Source: UBA647 sp964400545
GTDB taxonomy: Bacteria > Acidobacteriota > Aminicenantia > UBA2199
DNA: 13,308 bases
NCBI GenBank assembly: GCA_964400545.1
Contig: CAYNUG010000052.1
Span: 1 to 13,308 of the forward strand
Direction of reading: 5' to 3'
Part shown: positions 1 through 6,348 of the stretch, piece by piece
Layout: each line of letters begins with the position of its first letter
How positions within the stretch are numbered: the first letter of the stretch is position 1
The notes under the pieces: generated by a model
The model's database searches: none
What the model saw: the letters and a program-made list of their open reading frames with translations, nothing else
What the model was told of the DNA's origin: nothing
Position numbers and translations under genes: made by a program

Positions 1-10
1 CCTACAGACT

Positions 11-45
11 GCCGAAGGCTGTGGGCTGAAAGCTGAAGGCTATAA
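11..45. repeat. degenerate 7-bp tandem repeat (about five units)
   Basis: Five consecutive 7-base units can be read: GCCGAAG, GCTGTGG, GCTGAAA, GCTGAAG and GCTATAA. They share the pattern GCTGAAG with one to three changes each. The array is close to the window edge and may continue upstream. It lies in a spacer before the first glycosyltransferase, and I see no ORF that needs it. Short heptamer arrays are found between genes in several bacteria; any function here is unknown. Confidence 0.55.
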
Positions 46-119
46 TCTCCTTCTGACTTCTTAACGCTGTGAGCTCTTCTCTCTTTAATCTTATCCCGTT
101 ATCTGTTATATTCTCTCTT

Positions 120-1229
120 ATGAAGATAGGATTTGATCTCCGCCCTTTTCTCTCCGGTGAAACTGGTGTCGGCGTGTACATGAAGAACCTCCTCTTCGCA
201 ATGGCAAAAATAGAAAGGAACGATAAATTCTTTCTGTTCTCTTCATCGTTTAAAGAAAGATTCCCGAAAGAAAAAATTCCAAAGTTTAAAAACATGAAAT
301 TCCGGGATATGAGAATTCCGGTATCAATGTTGAACTTTTTCTGGTTCCGGTTATCCTTTCCTCCCCTCGGTTCATTCTTTGGAGAAAAACTCGATATAAC
401 ACACTCTCCAGGACCCATGATCCTGCCGGGAGGCAAAAAAAAGATCATTACTGTTCATGATCTCTCATTTATCGATGAGCCTGATCTTGTAATGCCCGAA
501 GCGGTCAAATATTATTCCGGAAAAATCGGAAGATCAATAGAAAAAGCAGATGCCGTGATTGCAGTATCGGAATTTACAAGGTCAAGAATTGGAGAGGTCT
601 TCGGAAAGAACGCATATGATAAAACCACGGTGATCTACCATGGATCAGGTCTTGAGGGAATGAAAGAAAAGAAAACATCTTTTAAGATTCCCGAAAAATA
701 CTTTTTATTTACCGGAACAATTGAACCCAGAAAAAATCTGACAACTTTTATTAAAGCATTTTCACTGTCAAAGAAAAACTTGAACGGGGTCAAGATAGTA
801 TTGGCAGGTAGAGAGGGAACGCATACTGCCGAGGTCAAGGATCTCATTTCGAAATTAGATCTTGATAACGAAATAATCATAACCGGCTATCTTTCCGGAG
901 AAGAATTAAAATACTTGTACTCAAGAGCGATCGCTCTTGTATTTCCTTCCCGTTATGAAGGATTCGGTCTGCCGATCCTTGAAGCAGCCGCATCGGGAGT
1001 GCCTTCAATTGTTTCCGATCTGGAGGTTTTCAGAGAAATATATAAAGATTATCCGGTATACTTTGATAAAGATGATCCAAAAGAATTGTCTGATACACTG
1101 ATCCGTTTTTGCAAAGATAATGAACTTCAGAAAAGAAAGAAAAAGAAAGCAATTGAAACCGTAAAAGATCTCGTTTGGGAAAAAGCGGCGGAACAAACCT
1201 TAAAACTGTATAATAAGATAAACAAATGA
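120..1229 (+). CDS. GT4-family (GT-B fold) glycosyltransferase
   Basis: Predicted cytoplasmic or membrane-associated enzyme of 369 residues that moves a sugar from a nucleotide-sugar donor to a growing glycan; donor and acceptor cannot be read from the sequence. The N-terminal half opens MKIGFDLRPF and has a glycine-rich TGVGVY loop, then VHDLSF and AVSEFTR, as is usual in GT4 enzymes. The C-terminal half starts near residue 195 with the FTGTIEPRKN strand and loop, continues with LAGREG, and has the donor-site E-x7-E motif in EGFGLPILE (Glu280 and Glu288). Length is normal for the family. I chose the ATG at 120 because the protein then begins exactly at the first Rossmann strand; an upstream GTG at 69 would add 17 residues without family resemblance. 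Neither start has a clear Shine-Dalgarno site. The stop overlaps the next glycosyltransferase by ATGA, so the two are probably translated together. Family call is secure; substrate is not. Confidence 0.9.
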   Translation: MKIGFDLRPFLSGETGVGVYMKNLLFAMAKIERNDKFFLFSSSFKERFPKEKIPKFKNMKFRDMRIPVSMLNFFWFRLSFPPLGSFFGEKLDITHSPGPMILPGGKKKIITVHDLSFIDEPDLVMPEAVKYYSGKIGRSIEKADAVIAVSEFTRSRIGEVFGKNAYDKTTVIYHGSGLEGMKEKKTSFKIPEKYFLFTGTIEPRKNLTTFIKAFSLSKKNLNGVKIVLAGREGTHTAEVKDLISKLDLDNEIIITGYLSGEELKYLYSRAIALVFPSRYEGFGLPILEAAASGVPSIVSDLEVFREIYKDYPVYFDKDDPKELSDTLIRFCKDNELQKRKKKKAIETVKDLVWEKAAEQTLKLYNKINK

Positions 1230-2323
1230 AAATTGCTGTTGACGGATATGAACTCAACTCTTCCTTTACGGGAATCGGCAGATTCCTTCTGAACCTCCTT
1301 ACATCTCTCTCGCAGATAGACAAAGAAAATTCCTACACTCTGTTCCTTAAAGAAAAATACGATCTCCCCGAAAATTCTTCCAACATCAGAACCATAGTGC
1401 TGAAATCAGAAAAATCCCATACAAGGTGGCAGAATTCAGACCTCAGAAAAGCATTGAACCGAGGGGATTTCGACCTGTTCTTCTCCCCCAACCACTCCCT
1501 GCCGTTGTTTTACAAAGGTCTTTCTCTGATGACAATTCCGGATGTGTCATGGAAGGGCGTCCCTGGTGATTTTTCATTTAAAGAGAGAACCGTAAGAGAT
1601 CTTAAAACAAGGTTAAGTATAAAAAAAAGTCCTTTGATATTTACAATATCCGGGTTTTCAAAGAAGGAAATAATAAAGTATTATAATGTCTCTTCCGAAA
1701 AGATAGTCCCAGTCCATCTCGGTATAGAAAACAAGTTCCGGAGAAGTACAAATAAAGATATTGCTAAATTTAGAGAAAAATACAAACTCGGGTCATCTCA
1801 CCTGATCGGATTTCTCGGAAGCATGTTCGAAAGGAGACACATAAATGAATTGATAAGTGCCTATAATGAATTAAAAAGAGAAATTGACGTCAAATTGATC
1901 CTGGCAGGAGAAAATCACTACAAAAATGGGCCCTCGGGGCTAAATGATCCTGAAATAATTTACTTACAAAGACTACCGGAAGAAGAGATGAACAATTTCT
2001 ATTCTTCTCTTGACCTGTTCGTTTACCTTTCAGAATATGAAGGTTTCGGATTCCCTCCTCTCGAAGCACTTAGCTGCGGAACCCCTCCTCTTCTTTTGAA
2101 CTCCTCATCCCTGAGCGAGGTATATAAGAATACGGCTTTTTTTGTTGAGGATACATCACCTTCAGAATTGAACAAAAAGATCAAAGATATTCTTGATAAC
2201 GGAGAAGAGCAAGCCGGAAAATTTCTGGAAAATTTCAAATCTGAAAAAGAATATTTTTCATGGGAAAGAACTGCCGGAGAATTTCTTAAGCATTTCAATA
2301 GTTTTAAAAAAGTGGAGAAATAA
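1226..2323 (+). CDS. GT4-family (GT-B fold) glycosyltransferase
   Basis: Second 365-residue GT-B enzyme. It begins in the ATGA overlap with the preceding gene, which indicates coupled translation and probably a shared glycan pathway. The N-terminal strand MKIAVDGYEL and the TGIGRF loop match the first gene in layout, so the two are likely diverged paralogues or at least close family members. The C-terminal domain shows FLGSMFERRHI, LILAGENHY and the donor-site E-x7-E in EGFGFPPLE (Glu272 and Glu280), followed by SCGTPP. No signal peptide or membrane segment is visible. The stop codon overlaps the next start by one base (TAATG). Assignment to GT4 is firm from these motifs; the sugar and linkage are unknown. 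The surrounding cell-surface genes suggest, but do not prove, a role in polysaccharide assembly. Confidence 0.9.
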   Translation: MKIAVDGYELNSSFTGIGRFLLNLLTSLSQIDKENSYTLFLKEKYDLPENSSNIRTIVLKSEKSHTRWQNSDLRKALNRGDFDLFFSPNHSLPLFYKGLSLMTIPDVSWKGVPGDFSFKERTVRDLKTRLSIKKSPLIFTISGFSKKEIIKYYNVSSEKIVPVHLGIENKFRRSTNKDIAKFREKYKLGSSHLIGFLGSMFERRHINELISAYNELKREIDVKLILAGENHYKNGPSGLNDPEIIYLQRLPEEEMNNFYSSLDLFVYLSEYEGFGFPPLEALSCGTPPLLLNSSSLSEVYKNTAFFVEDTSPSELNKKIKDILDNGEEQAGKFLENFKSEKEYFSWERTAGEFLKHFNSFKKVEK

Positions 2324-3411
2324 TGAAAAAAATAGATCTCAGAGAGCTTTCTTCGATCTCATCCGCGGATCGGGCATTCCTTTCCGTATACATTGCAGGG
2401 AAAAGTACAAATGAAGTTCTGGAAAAAGCTCTGAATATTAAGAAAAAAATACTAAAAAAAGGGACAGATGAATTTGAATATTTTTCTGAAAATCAAAAAA
2501 TGATCTTGAATGATCTGAAGAAGAATCCCGTTAAGAACGGAGATCATGCTATATTCTGTTGTTGGGCTCTGGATTATTATAAAAGATACGAAATTCAACT
2601 CCCTGTTGACGATCTGATCAGAATTGATTCATCGCCATATATTCTTCCTCTCGCAATAATGGAAGATGAATACGAAAATTATCTTGTTATAGCCGCGACG
2701 AACGAAAGAACCAGAATGTATCTCGTATCCGGCATGAAAACGGTTTCCGAGGATGATATCACCGGAAATATCAAGAATCATGTAAAAGTGGGAGGATGGT
2801 CACAGCAAAGGTATGAAAGAAGACGAGACAAGGAATTCTCGGAATATATAAAAAACATAATAGACAAGATAAGGGAACTGAAAAAAGAGATCGAGTTCCG
2901 CCGTATAGTAATTGTCGGTTCTAAAGAAACAATAAGGGAATTACAGAGTTCACTTCCGGATGATCTGAAGAAAAATATTGCAGGTGAAAAAGCCCTTGAT
3001 CTTAAGAAGAGTGAAAGTTCGGTAAATGAAGAGATATTCAACCTCCTCTGGGAGGAAGAGAGAAGAACAGAGAAAGAACTCTGGGAACAGACAAAGAACC
3101 GTTATCTCCGGGGGGAATTGGGCGTGGCCGGAGCTGAAGATGTCCTTTATTTTTCAAAAAGAAGCAGAGTAGATAGTGTCATAGTCAATAAAAACTCCGG
3201 GCTCAAAGGGATCAGATGCAGAGATTGTGAAGAATTATCTGCCGGTGAACAGGACAAATGCCCTAAGTGCGGATCATCTTCAACATTCGAGATCGATCTT
3301 GTCAATGAGATAACAGAGCTTCTTAAACTCTCCGGGGGTGAAATTGAATTTGCCGAAGATATCGCAGAACTTAAAGAAGTCGGAGATATTGCTGCTATTT
3401 TGAGATATTAA
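2323..3411 (+). CDS. bacterial eRF1/aRF1-like (baeRF/Vms1 superfamily) protein with zinc ribbon
   Basis: A 362-residue protein that looks like a bacterial relative of archaeal/eukaryotic release factor 1. The central domain (about 115-245) has strands IAATNERTRMYLVSG and RRIVIVGSKETI typical of the eRF1 middle domain. At the place of the catalytic GGQ loop it reads VGGWSQQRYERRRDK (GGW at 157-159), as in bacterial members of this superfamily. The last part (about 250-362) contains a four-cysteine ribbon (C299, C302, C313, C316) and ends VGDIAAILRY, very like the C-terminal tail of archaeal RF1. The N-terminal 110 residues are less clear. The start is backed by GGAG five bases upstream and the TAATG overlap with the glycosyltransferase gene. 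Known relatives act in, or are proposed for, peptidyl-tRNA release and ribosome rescue; whether this one hydrolyses peptidyl-tRNA without the Gln is unproven. It is the last gene of the first cluster. Confidence 0.78.
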   Translation: MKKIDLRELSSISSADRAFLSVYIAGKSTNEVLEKALNIKKKILKKGTDEFEYFSENQKMILNDLKKNPVKNGDHAIFCCWALDYYKRYEIQLPVDDLIRIDSSPYILPLAIMEDEYENYLVIAATNERTRMYLVSGMKTVSEDDITGNIKNHVKVGGWSQQRYERRRDKEFSEYIKNIIDKIRELKKEIEFRRIVIVGSKETIRELQSSLPDDLKKNIAGEKALDLKKSESSVNEEIFNLLWEEERRTEKELWEQTKNRYLRGELGVAGAEDVLYFSKRSRVDSVIVNKNSGLKGIRCRDCEELSAGEQDKCPKCGSSSTFEIDLVNEITELLKLSGGEIEFAEDIAELKEVGDIAAILRY

Positions 3412-3462
3412 TTTGCCTTCGGGAACATACAATGAACATATCTTCAGATCGAGTCATTATTG

Positions 3463-3491
3463 TTGACATCAAAAAAAAAACCTCATATAGT
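3463..3491 (+). promoter_or_regulatory. sigma-70-type promoter before the membrane protein gene
   Basis: A perfect -35 TTGACA (3463-3468) is followed after 17 bases, including an A-run of ten or more, by TATAGT (3486-3491), five of six matches to the -10 consensus. Transcription would begin near 3498, leaving a leader of about 70 bases. It separates the membrane protein gene from the release-factor-like gene upstream. Confidence 0.65.
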
Positions 3492-3501
3492 TAAAGAAAA
3501 T

Positions 3502-3530
3502 GGTCCGGGCTATTGCTTACTGCCGGGACC
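3502..3530 (+). other. hairpin in the 5' leader
   Basis: GGTCCGGGC (3502-3510) can pair with GCCGGGACC (3522-3530) in a nine-position stem with one central G-G mismatch and an 11-base loop. A second copy of CGGGAC directly follows the first (3524-3529 and 3530-3535), so the left arm could pair with either GGACC. No T-run follows, so it is not a standard terminator. It begins just after the predicted transcription start and could protect or regulate the mRNA. Confidence 0.5.
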
Positions 3531-3537
3531 GGGACCT

Positions 3538-3570
3538 ATGAACAAAGGAGACAAAAATAATTTGAAATGA
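3538..3570 (+). CDS. possible 10-residue leader ORF coupled to the membrane protein
   Basis: An ATG at 3538 opens a 10-codon frame, MNKGDKNNLK, whose TGA (3568-3570) overlaps the next ATG as ATGA. The only strong Shine-Dalgarno-like stretch nearby, AAAGGAG at 3544-3550, lies inside this frame and is 16 bases from the ATG at 3567, which is long for direct use. Reinitiation after the short frame is one way to explain that. There is no good ribosome site before 3538 itself, and such short frames occur by chance, so this is tentative. Confidence 0.2.
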   Translation: MNKGDKNNLK

Positions 3571-4421
3571 AGATCACAAAACCTTTTACGGGATTAGTAG
3601 CATTTGCAGTAATATTATTTTCAATGCCGTTAGGACACGCTTTTATGATCCTGATGGAAAAAAGCTTCGGTCATGATCATATTTACTTCGCTGCTCTTTT
3701 TCTTGGTTTCCTGGGATTGTTCATGCTGATACTTGGTGTGATCTCTTCAAGCGAAAGCAAGGCCACATTCCTCGGCTTTTTCGGAGGTTTATTTATCTGG
3801 ACCGGCTGGATAGAATTTGCTTATGTTTATTATGCAAGCAGGTATGGAGTGGCACCACTCATTTCAAACGGAGAAATTGTCACAAAGCCCGAGTATCTGA
3901 TAATGCCATCATCTATCGGTTTCTGGGCTGTCATGATGATCTATTACTTTTTCGGGACAAAAACAGGTTGCAAATTTTTCAACTGGCTTCAAAAGAAATT
4001 AAAATTCTCGAATGTTACAGATCTCAAACCTGCAAAAAGAAACATAACAATGACAATATTTTTAGAGTTGATCGCTCTGTTATGGACATTTTATCTTGTC
4101 TTGCTTTTTCTTTACGATAAAAATTTCGTTGGTGAAAAACATTTGCTTACTTACATTGTGGCATTCGGATCATTATTCTGGTCCCTGTATTTATTTTCTA
4201 AACTTATTAAGATCACAAAAACAACCTATGCTGTAAAATATGCGCTCCCGACCGTGATCATTTTCTGGAATTTTGTTGAAATTTTAGGCCGGTGGGGATT
4301 TTTCAAGGAGATATGGATAGAACCCGGGAAATACTGGATTGAAATGGTATTGATCTTAAGTGTCTTTATTATTCTTGTTTTTGTGGCTTCCTTTGAGAAA
4401 AGGAAGAACAGAACACCCTGA
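3567..4421 (+). CDS. unrecognised multi-pass membrane protein
   Basis: I do not recognise this 284-residue protein. It is very hydrophobic, with about eight likely membrane segments near residues 10-30, 41-61, 68-90, 112-130, 161-183, 193-213, 224-241 and 256-276. A short Lys-rich cytoplasmic stretch lies near 138-158 (LQKKLKF, PAKRN). Aromatic and charged residues inside segments, such as the WTGWIEFAYVYY and WNFVEILGRWGFF stretches, suggest a structured protein and not random hydrophobic sequence. There is no lipobox or catalytic motif that I can name. The gene has its own promoter and leader, so it is probably expressed apart from the upstream cluster. The nearest downstream genes are a small protein and a glycosyltransferase, which gives only weak grounds for linking it to the cell envelope. 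The start at 3567 fits the N-terminus (MKITKPFTG before the first segment). Confidence 0.8.
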   Translation: MKITKPFTGLVAFAVILFSMPLGHAFMILMEKSFGHDHIYFAALFLGFLGLFMLILGVISSSESKATFLGFFGGLFIWTGWIEFAYVYYASRYGVAPLISNGEIVTKPEYLIMPSSIGFWAVMMIYYFFGTKTGCKFFNWLQKKLKFSNVTDLKPAKRNITMTIFLELIALLWTFYLVLLFLYDKNFVGEKHLLTYIVAFGSLFWSLYLFSKLIKITKTTYAVKYALPTVIIFWNFVEILGRWGFFKEIWIEPGKYWIEMVLILSVFIILVFVASFEKRKNRTP

Positions 4422-4424
4422 AGT

Positions 4425-4452
4425 CAGGCTGTATAACCTGCCTGTATTTATT
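4425..4452 (+). terminator. weak terminator-like hairpin
   Basis: CAGGC (4425-4429) pairs with GCCTG (4440-4444) around a 10-base loop, followed by the T-rich stretch TATTTATT. It begins four bases after the membrane protein stop. The stem is only five pairs and the T-tract is interrupted, so it could be chance or only partly effective. Confidence 0.25.
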
Positions 4453-4470
4453 TGAAAACAGTTTTTATAA

Positions 4471-4935
4471 ATGTTAGAATTTCCCCTTATGAATGAGGAA
4501 AAGGCCACTTTTATCCGAAATACACTTGAGGCTCTGGAAGAGAAAAGATCAGGAATAAAAAATATAGAGAAACTTGCGGGTAAAAAAATAGACCGGAAAT
4601 TTCATCTGGACCTCAATGATCTGACCCCCTCCGAACTCGATTTTGAAATGGGGAGAAGAGTTTCCAACCTCAGAGAAAATGCAGACCCCCGTGTATATCT
4701 GAATCTCAAACCGGGAAGGAGCAGGATAAAAAAGATATTTATGATGATCCCGTTCTTTTTTAGAATTATATTTTTGAAACCTGTAGCAATTATCAGGGAT
4801 TTCATTTTTTTCAACAACGCAATGATAGTAAGAATGAGAAATTCAGAAGCAAGAATTACTGAACTTGAAAACAAAATATACTCTTCTCCTGATCCGGCAT
4901 GGCCTGATACAGGAACGGAAGAAAAAGGCGAATGA
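4471..4935 (+). CDS. unrecognised small protein with hydrophobic core and coiled-coil end
   Basis: I cannot assign a family to this 154-residue protein. The first 90 residues are charged and mostly helical in character, with NTLEALEEKRSGIKNIEKLAG and a DLNDLTPSELDFEMGRR stretch. Next comes a basic patch (KPGRSRIKKIF) leading into a hydrophobic run at about 90-115 that could lie in or along the membrane. The tail, RMRNSEARITELENKI, reads like the start of a coiled coil. Linkers of this style occur before catalytic domains in some large glycosyltransferases and methyltransferases of polysaccharide loci; that likeness is my inference. An in-frame ATG at 4489 would give MNEEKATF and looks at least as natural as 4471; neither has a ribosome site. 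The stop is one base before the likely start of the next glycosyltransferase, so the two may work as a pair. Confidence 0.7.
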   Translation: MLEFPLMNEEKATFIRNTLEALEEKRSGIKNIEKLAGKKIDRKFHLDLNDLTPSELDFEMGRRVSNLRENADPRVYLNLKPGRSRIKKIFMMIPFFFRIIFLKPVAIIRDFIFFNNAMIVRMRNSEARITELENKIYSSPDPAWPDTGTEEKGE

Positions 4936-4936
4936 T

Positions 4937-6292
4937 TTGAAACGGAAGATCTCAGATAATATCAAAACGGTGACCAAAAAGAATAGTGGGAAATTCCATA
5001 TTGTCTCCGCTGATATTATCAAAACCCTCGAGACAAGCGGACTTGAGAGCATAGAGGAGTTCAAAAACAGCCTCAACGATACTATATCCATTATTACAGC
5101 TGAATATGGCATACAGAATAGTGTAAATTTTCTCAGGCACTACGAGATCATCATGGGAAAGAGGAAACCATCACTTGCAATATATGACCATGCTTTCCAT
5201 TTCATCGGAGGAGCACAAAAATACGGACTCACATTAGCAAAAGCACTTGAGGATAATTTTGACATCACTATCATATCCAACAGGGATGTCACTCATGAAG
5301 ATTTTTTAAACTGGTACGGTTTAGATCTGAAAAAAGCCAAAATAAAAATTGTCAGAATTCCCTATTTTGAAGAGAGGAATACGTCGCATATTGATCCCCA
5401 CAGAGTGATAAAAGGGGTAAAGAATCCGTTTCATATAATCAGTAGAGAGAGCGGTAACTACGATATATTTGTTAACAACGGTATGCTTGAAATGATCTAC
5501 CCCCTCTCCCTGATCTCGGTCATGATCTGCCACTTTCCGGAGAGAAGACCTCAGAGTTACTTCTATTCCGATGAATATACTTATACTATCTATAATAGTA
5601 AGTATACTGCTGACTGGATAAAAAAGAGATGGAAATATACTCCCCACAAGCATATTTATCCCCCTGTAGATATGGAAGTTTATGAACCGGGACAGAAAAA
5701 AGAACAACTTATCTTATCCGTTGCCAGGATGGAGGAGGGCGGGACAAAGAAACAGAAAGAAATGGCCTCAGCATTTATTGATCTCAAAAAGAGATTCCCG
5801 GCTATTGCATCAGGATGGAAACTTATAATCGCAGGTGGCAGTACGGGTGTCAATACTTATATTCCCCAACTAAAAGAGATCATAGAAAGAGAGAATGATA
5901 ATTCCATCGAATTGAAGATCAACATCTCAGGTAACGAACTTAAATCTCTATATAAAAGGGCATCGATCTTCTGGCATCTTTGCGGTCTCGGAGAGAACGA
6001 TCCTGCCAGGGTTGAACATTTCGGAATGACCATAGGTGAAGCAATGCAGAACAGACTTGCTCCGATCGTATTTGATGGAGGCGGACAGAAGGAAATAGTT
6101 GAACATGGTATCTCGGGATACAGAATTTCTTCTTTGAACGGACTTATAGTATATACAAAAAAAATTATGGAAAATAAAGATCTCCGAAATACCATGGGAG
6201 AAAAAGCTTACTCTGGCAGTCTCAGGTTCAACAAAAAAAGATTTTCAGAGGAAGTAAAAAGTTTTTTTGATGATATTATTCCCGGTATTTAA
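4937..6292 (+). CDS. GT4-family glycosyltransferase with N-terminal extension
   Basis: A 451-residue protein if read from TTG at 4937, which lies one base after the preceding stop with AAGG at eight bases. The open frame reaches back to 4865, but that would overlap the upstream gene by about 70 bases with no family support. The GT-B part begins near residue 78 (PSLAIYDHAFHFIGGAQKYG), and the C-terminal half has LILSVARMEEGGTKKQ, LIIAGGSTG and the donor-site E-x7-E in EHFGMTIGE (Glu360 and Glu368), then VFDGGGQKEIVEHGISGY. The HFG form resembles the subgroup that includes ALG11-like enzymes more than the EGFG form of the first two glycosyltransferases here. Residues 1-77 are an extra charged, probably helical region not usual in GT4 enzymes. 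It probably acts at the inner face of the membrane in glycan assembly. The start codon is the least certain part. Confidence 0.85.
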   Translation: MKRKISDNIKTVTKKNSGKFHIVSADIIKTLETSGLESIEEFKNSLNDTISIITAEYGIQNSVNFLRHYEIIMGKRKPSLAIYDHAFHFIGGAQKYGLTLAKALEDNFDITIISNRDVTHEDFLNWYGLDLKKAKIKIVRIPYFEERNTSHIDPHRVIKGVKNPFHIISRESGNYDIFVNNGMLEMIYPLSLISVMICHFPERRPQSYFYSDEYTYTIYNSKYTADWIKKRWKYTPHKHIYPPVDMEVYEPGQKKEQLILSVARMEEGGTKKQKEMASAFIDLKKRFPAIASGWKLIIAGGSTGVNTYIPQLKEIIERENDNSIELKINISGNELKSLYKRASIFWHLCGLGENDPARVEHFGMTIGEAMQNRLAPIVFDGGGQKEIVEHGISGYRISSLNGLIVYTKKIMENKDLRNTMGEKAYSGSLRFNKKRFSEEVKSFFDDIIPGI

Positions 6293-6301
6293 AGAAAAAT
6301 C

Positions 6302-6329
6302 TTGACAAAACTGTCAAAAAAAATAAAAT
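6302..6329 (+). promoter_or_regulatory. iorAB promoter with overlapping palindrome
   Basis: TTGACA (6302-6307), a 16-base spacer and TAAAAT (6324-6329) form a good promoter, with the start point near 6336. The -35 box is also the left arm of a perfect inverted repeat, TTGACA-AAAC-TGTCAA (6302-6317), which a dimeric regulator could bind to block polymerase. A strong ribosome site, GGAGG, follows near 6340. Confidence 0.6.
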
Positions 6330-6348
6330 CAATACTTCAGGAGGGAAA

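Noticed and set aside
69..119. GTG start extending the first glycosyltransferase by 17 residues
   Set aside because: The extension is hydrophobic and unlike GT4 N-termini, there is no ribosome site, and the ATG at 120 starts right at the first fold strand.
2..448. 148-codon open frame on the minus strand
   Set aside because: It lies opposite the start of a clear GT4 gene, has no family motif or ribosome site, and its composition looks like the reverse of the coding strand.
4443..4471. TATAAA at 4466-4471 as a -10 box for the small protein gene
   Set aside because: The matching -35 position (TGTATT) is poor and the box overlaps the candidate start codon; too weak to list.
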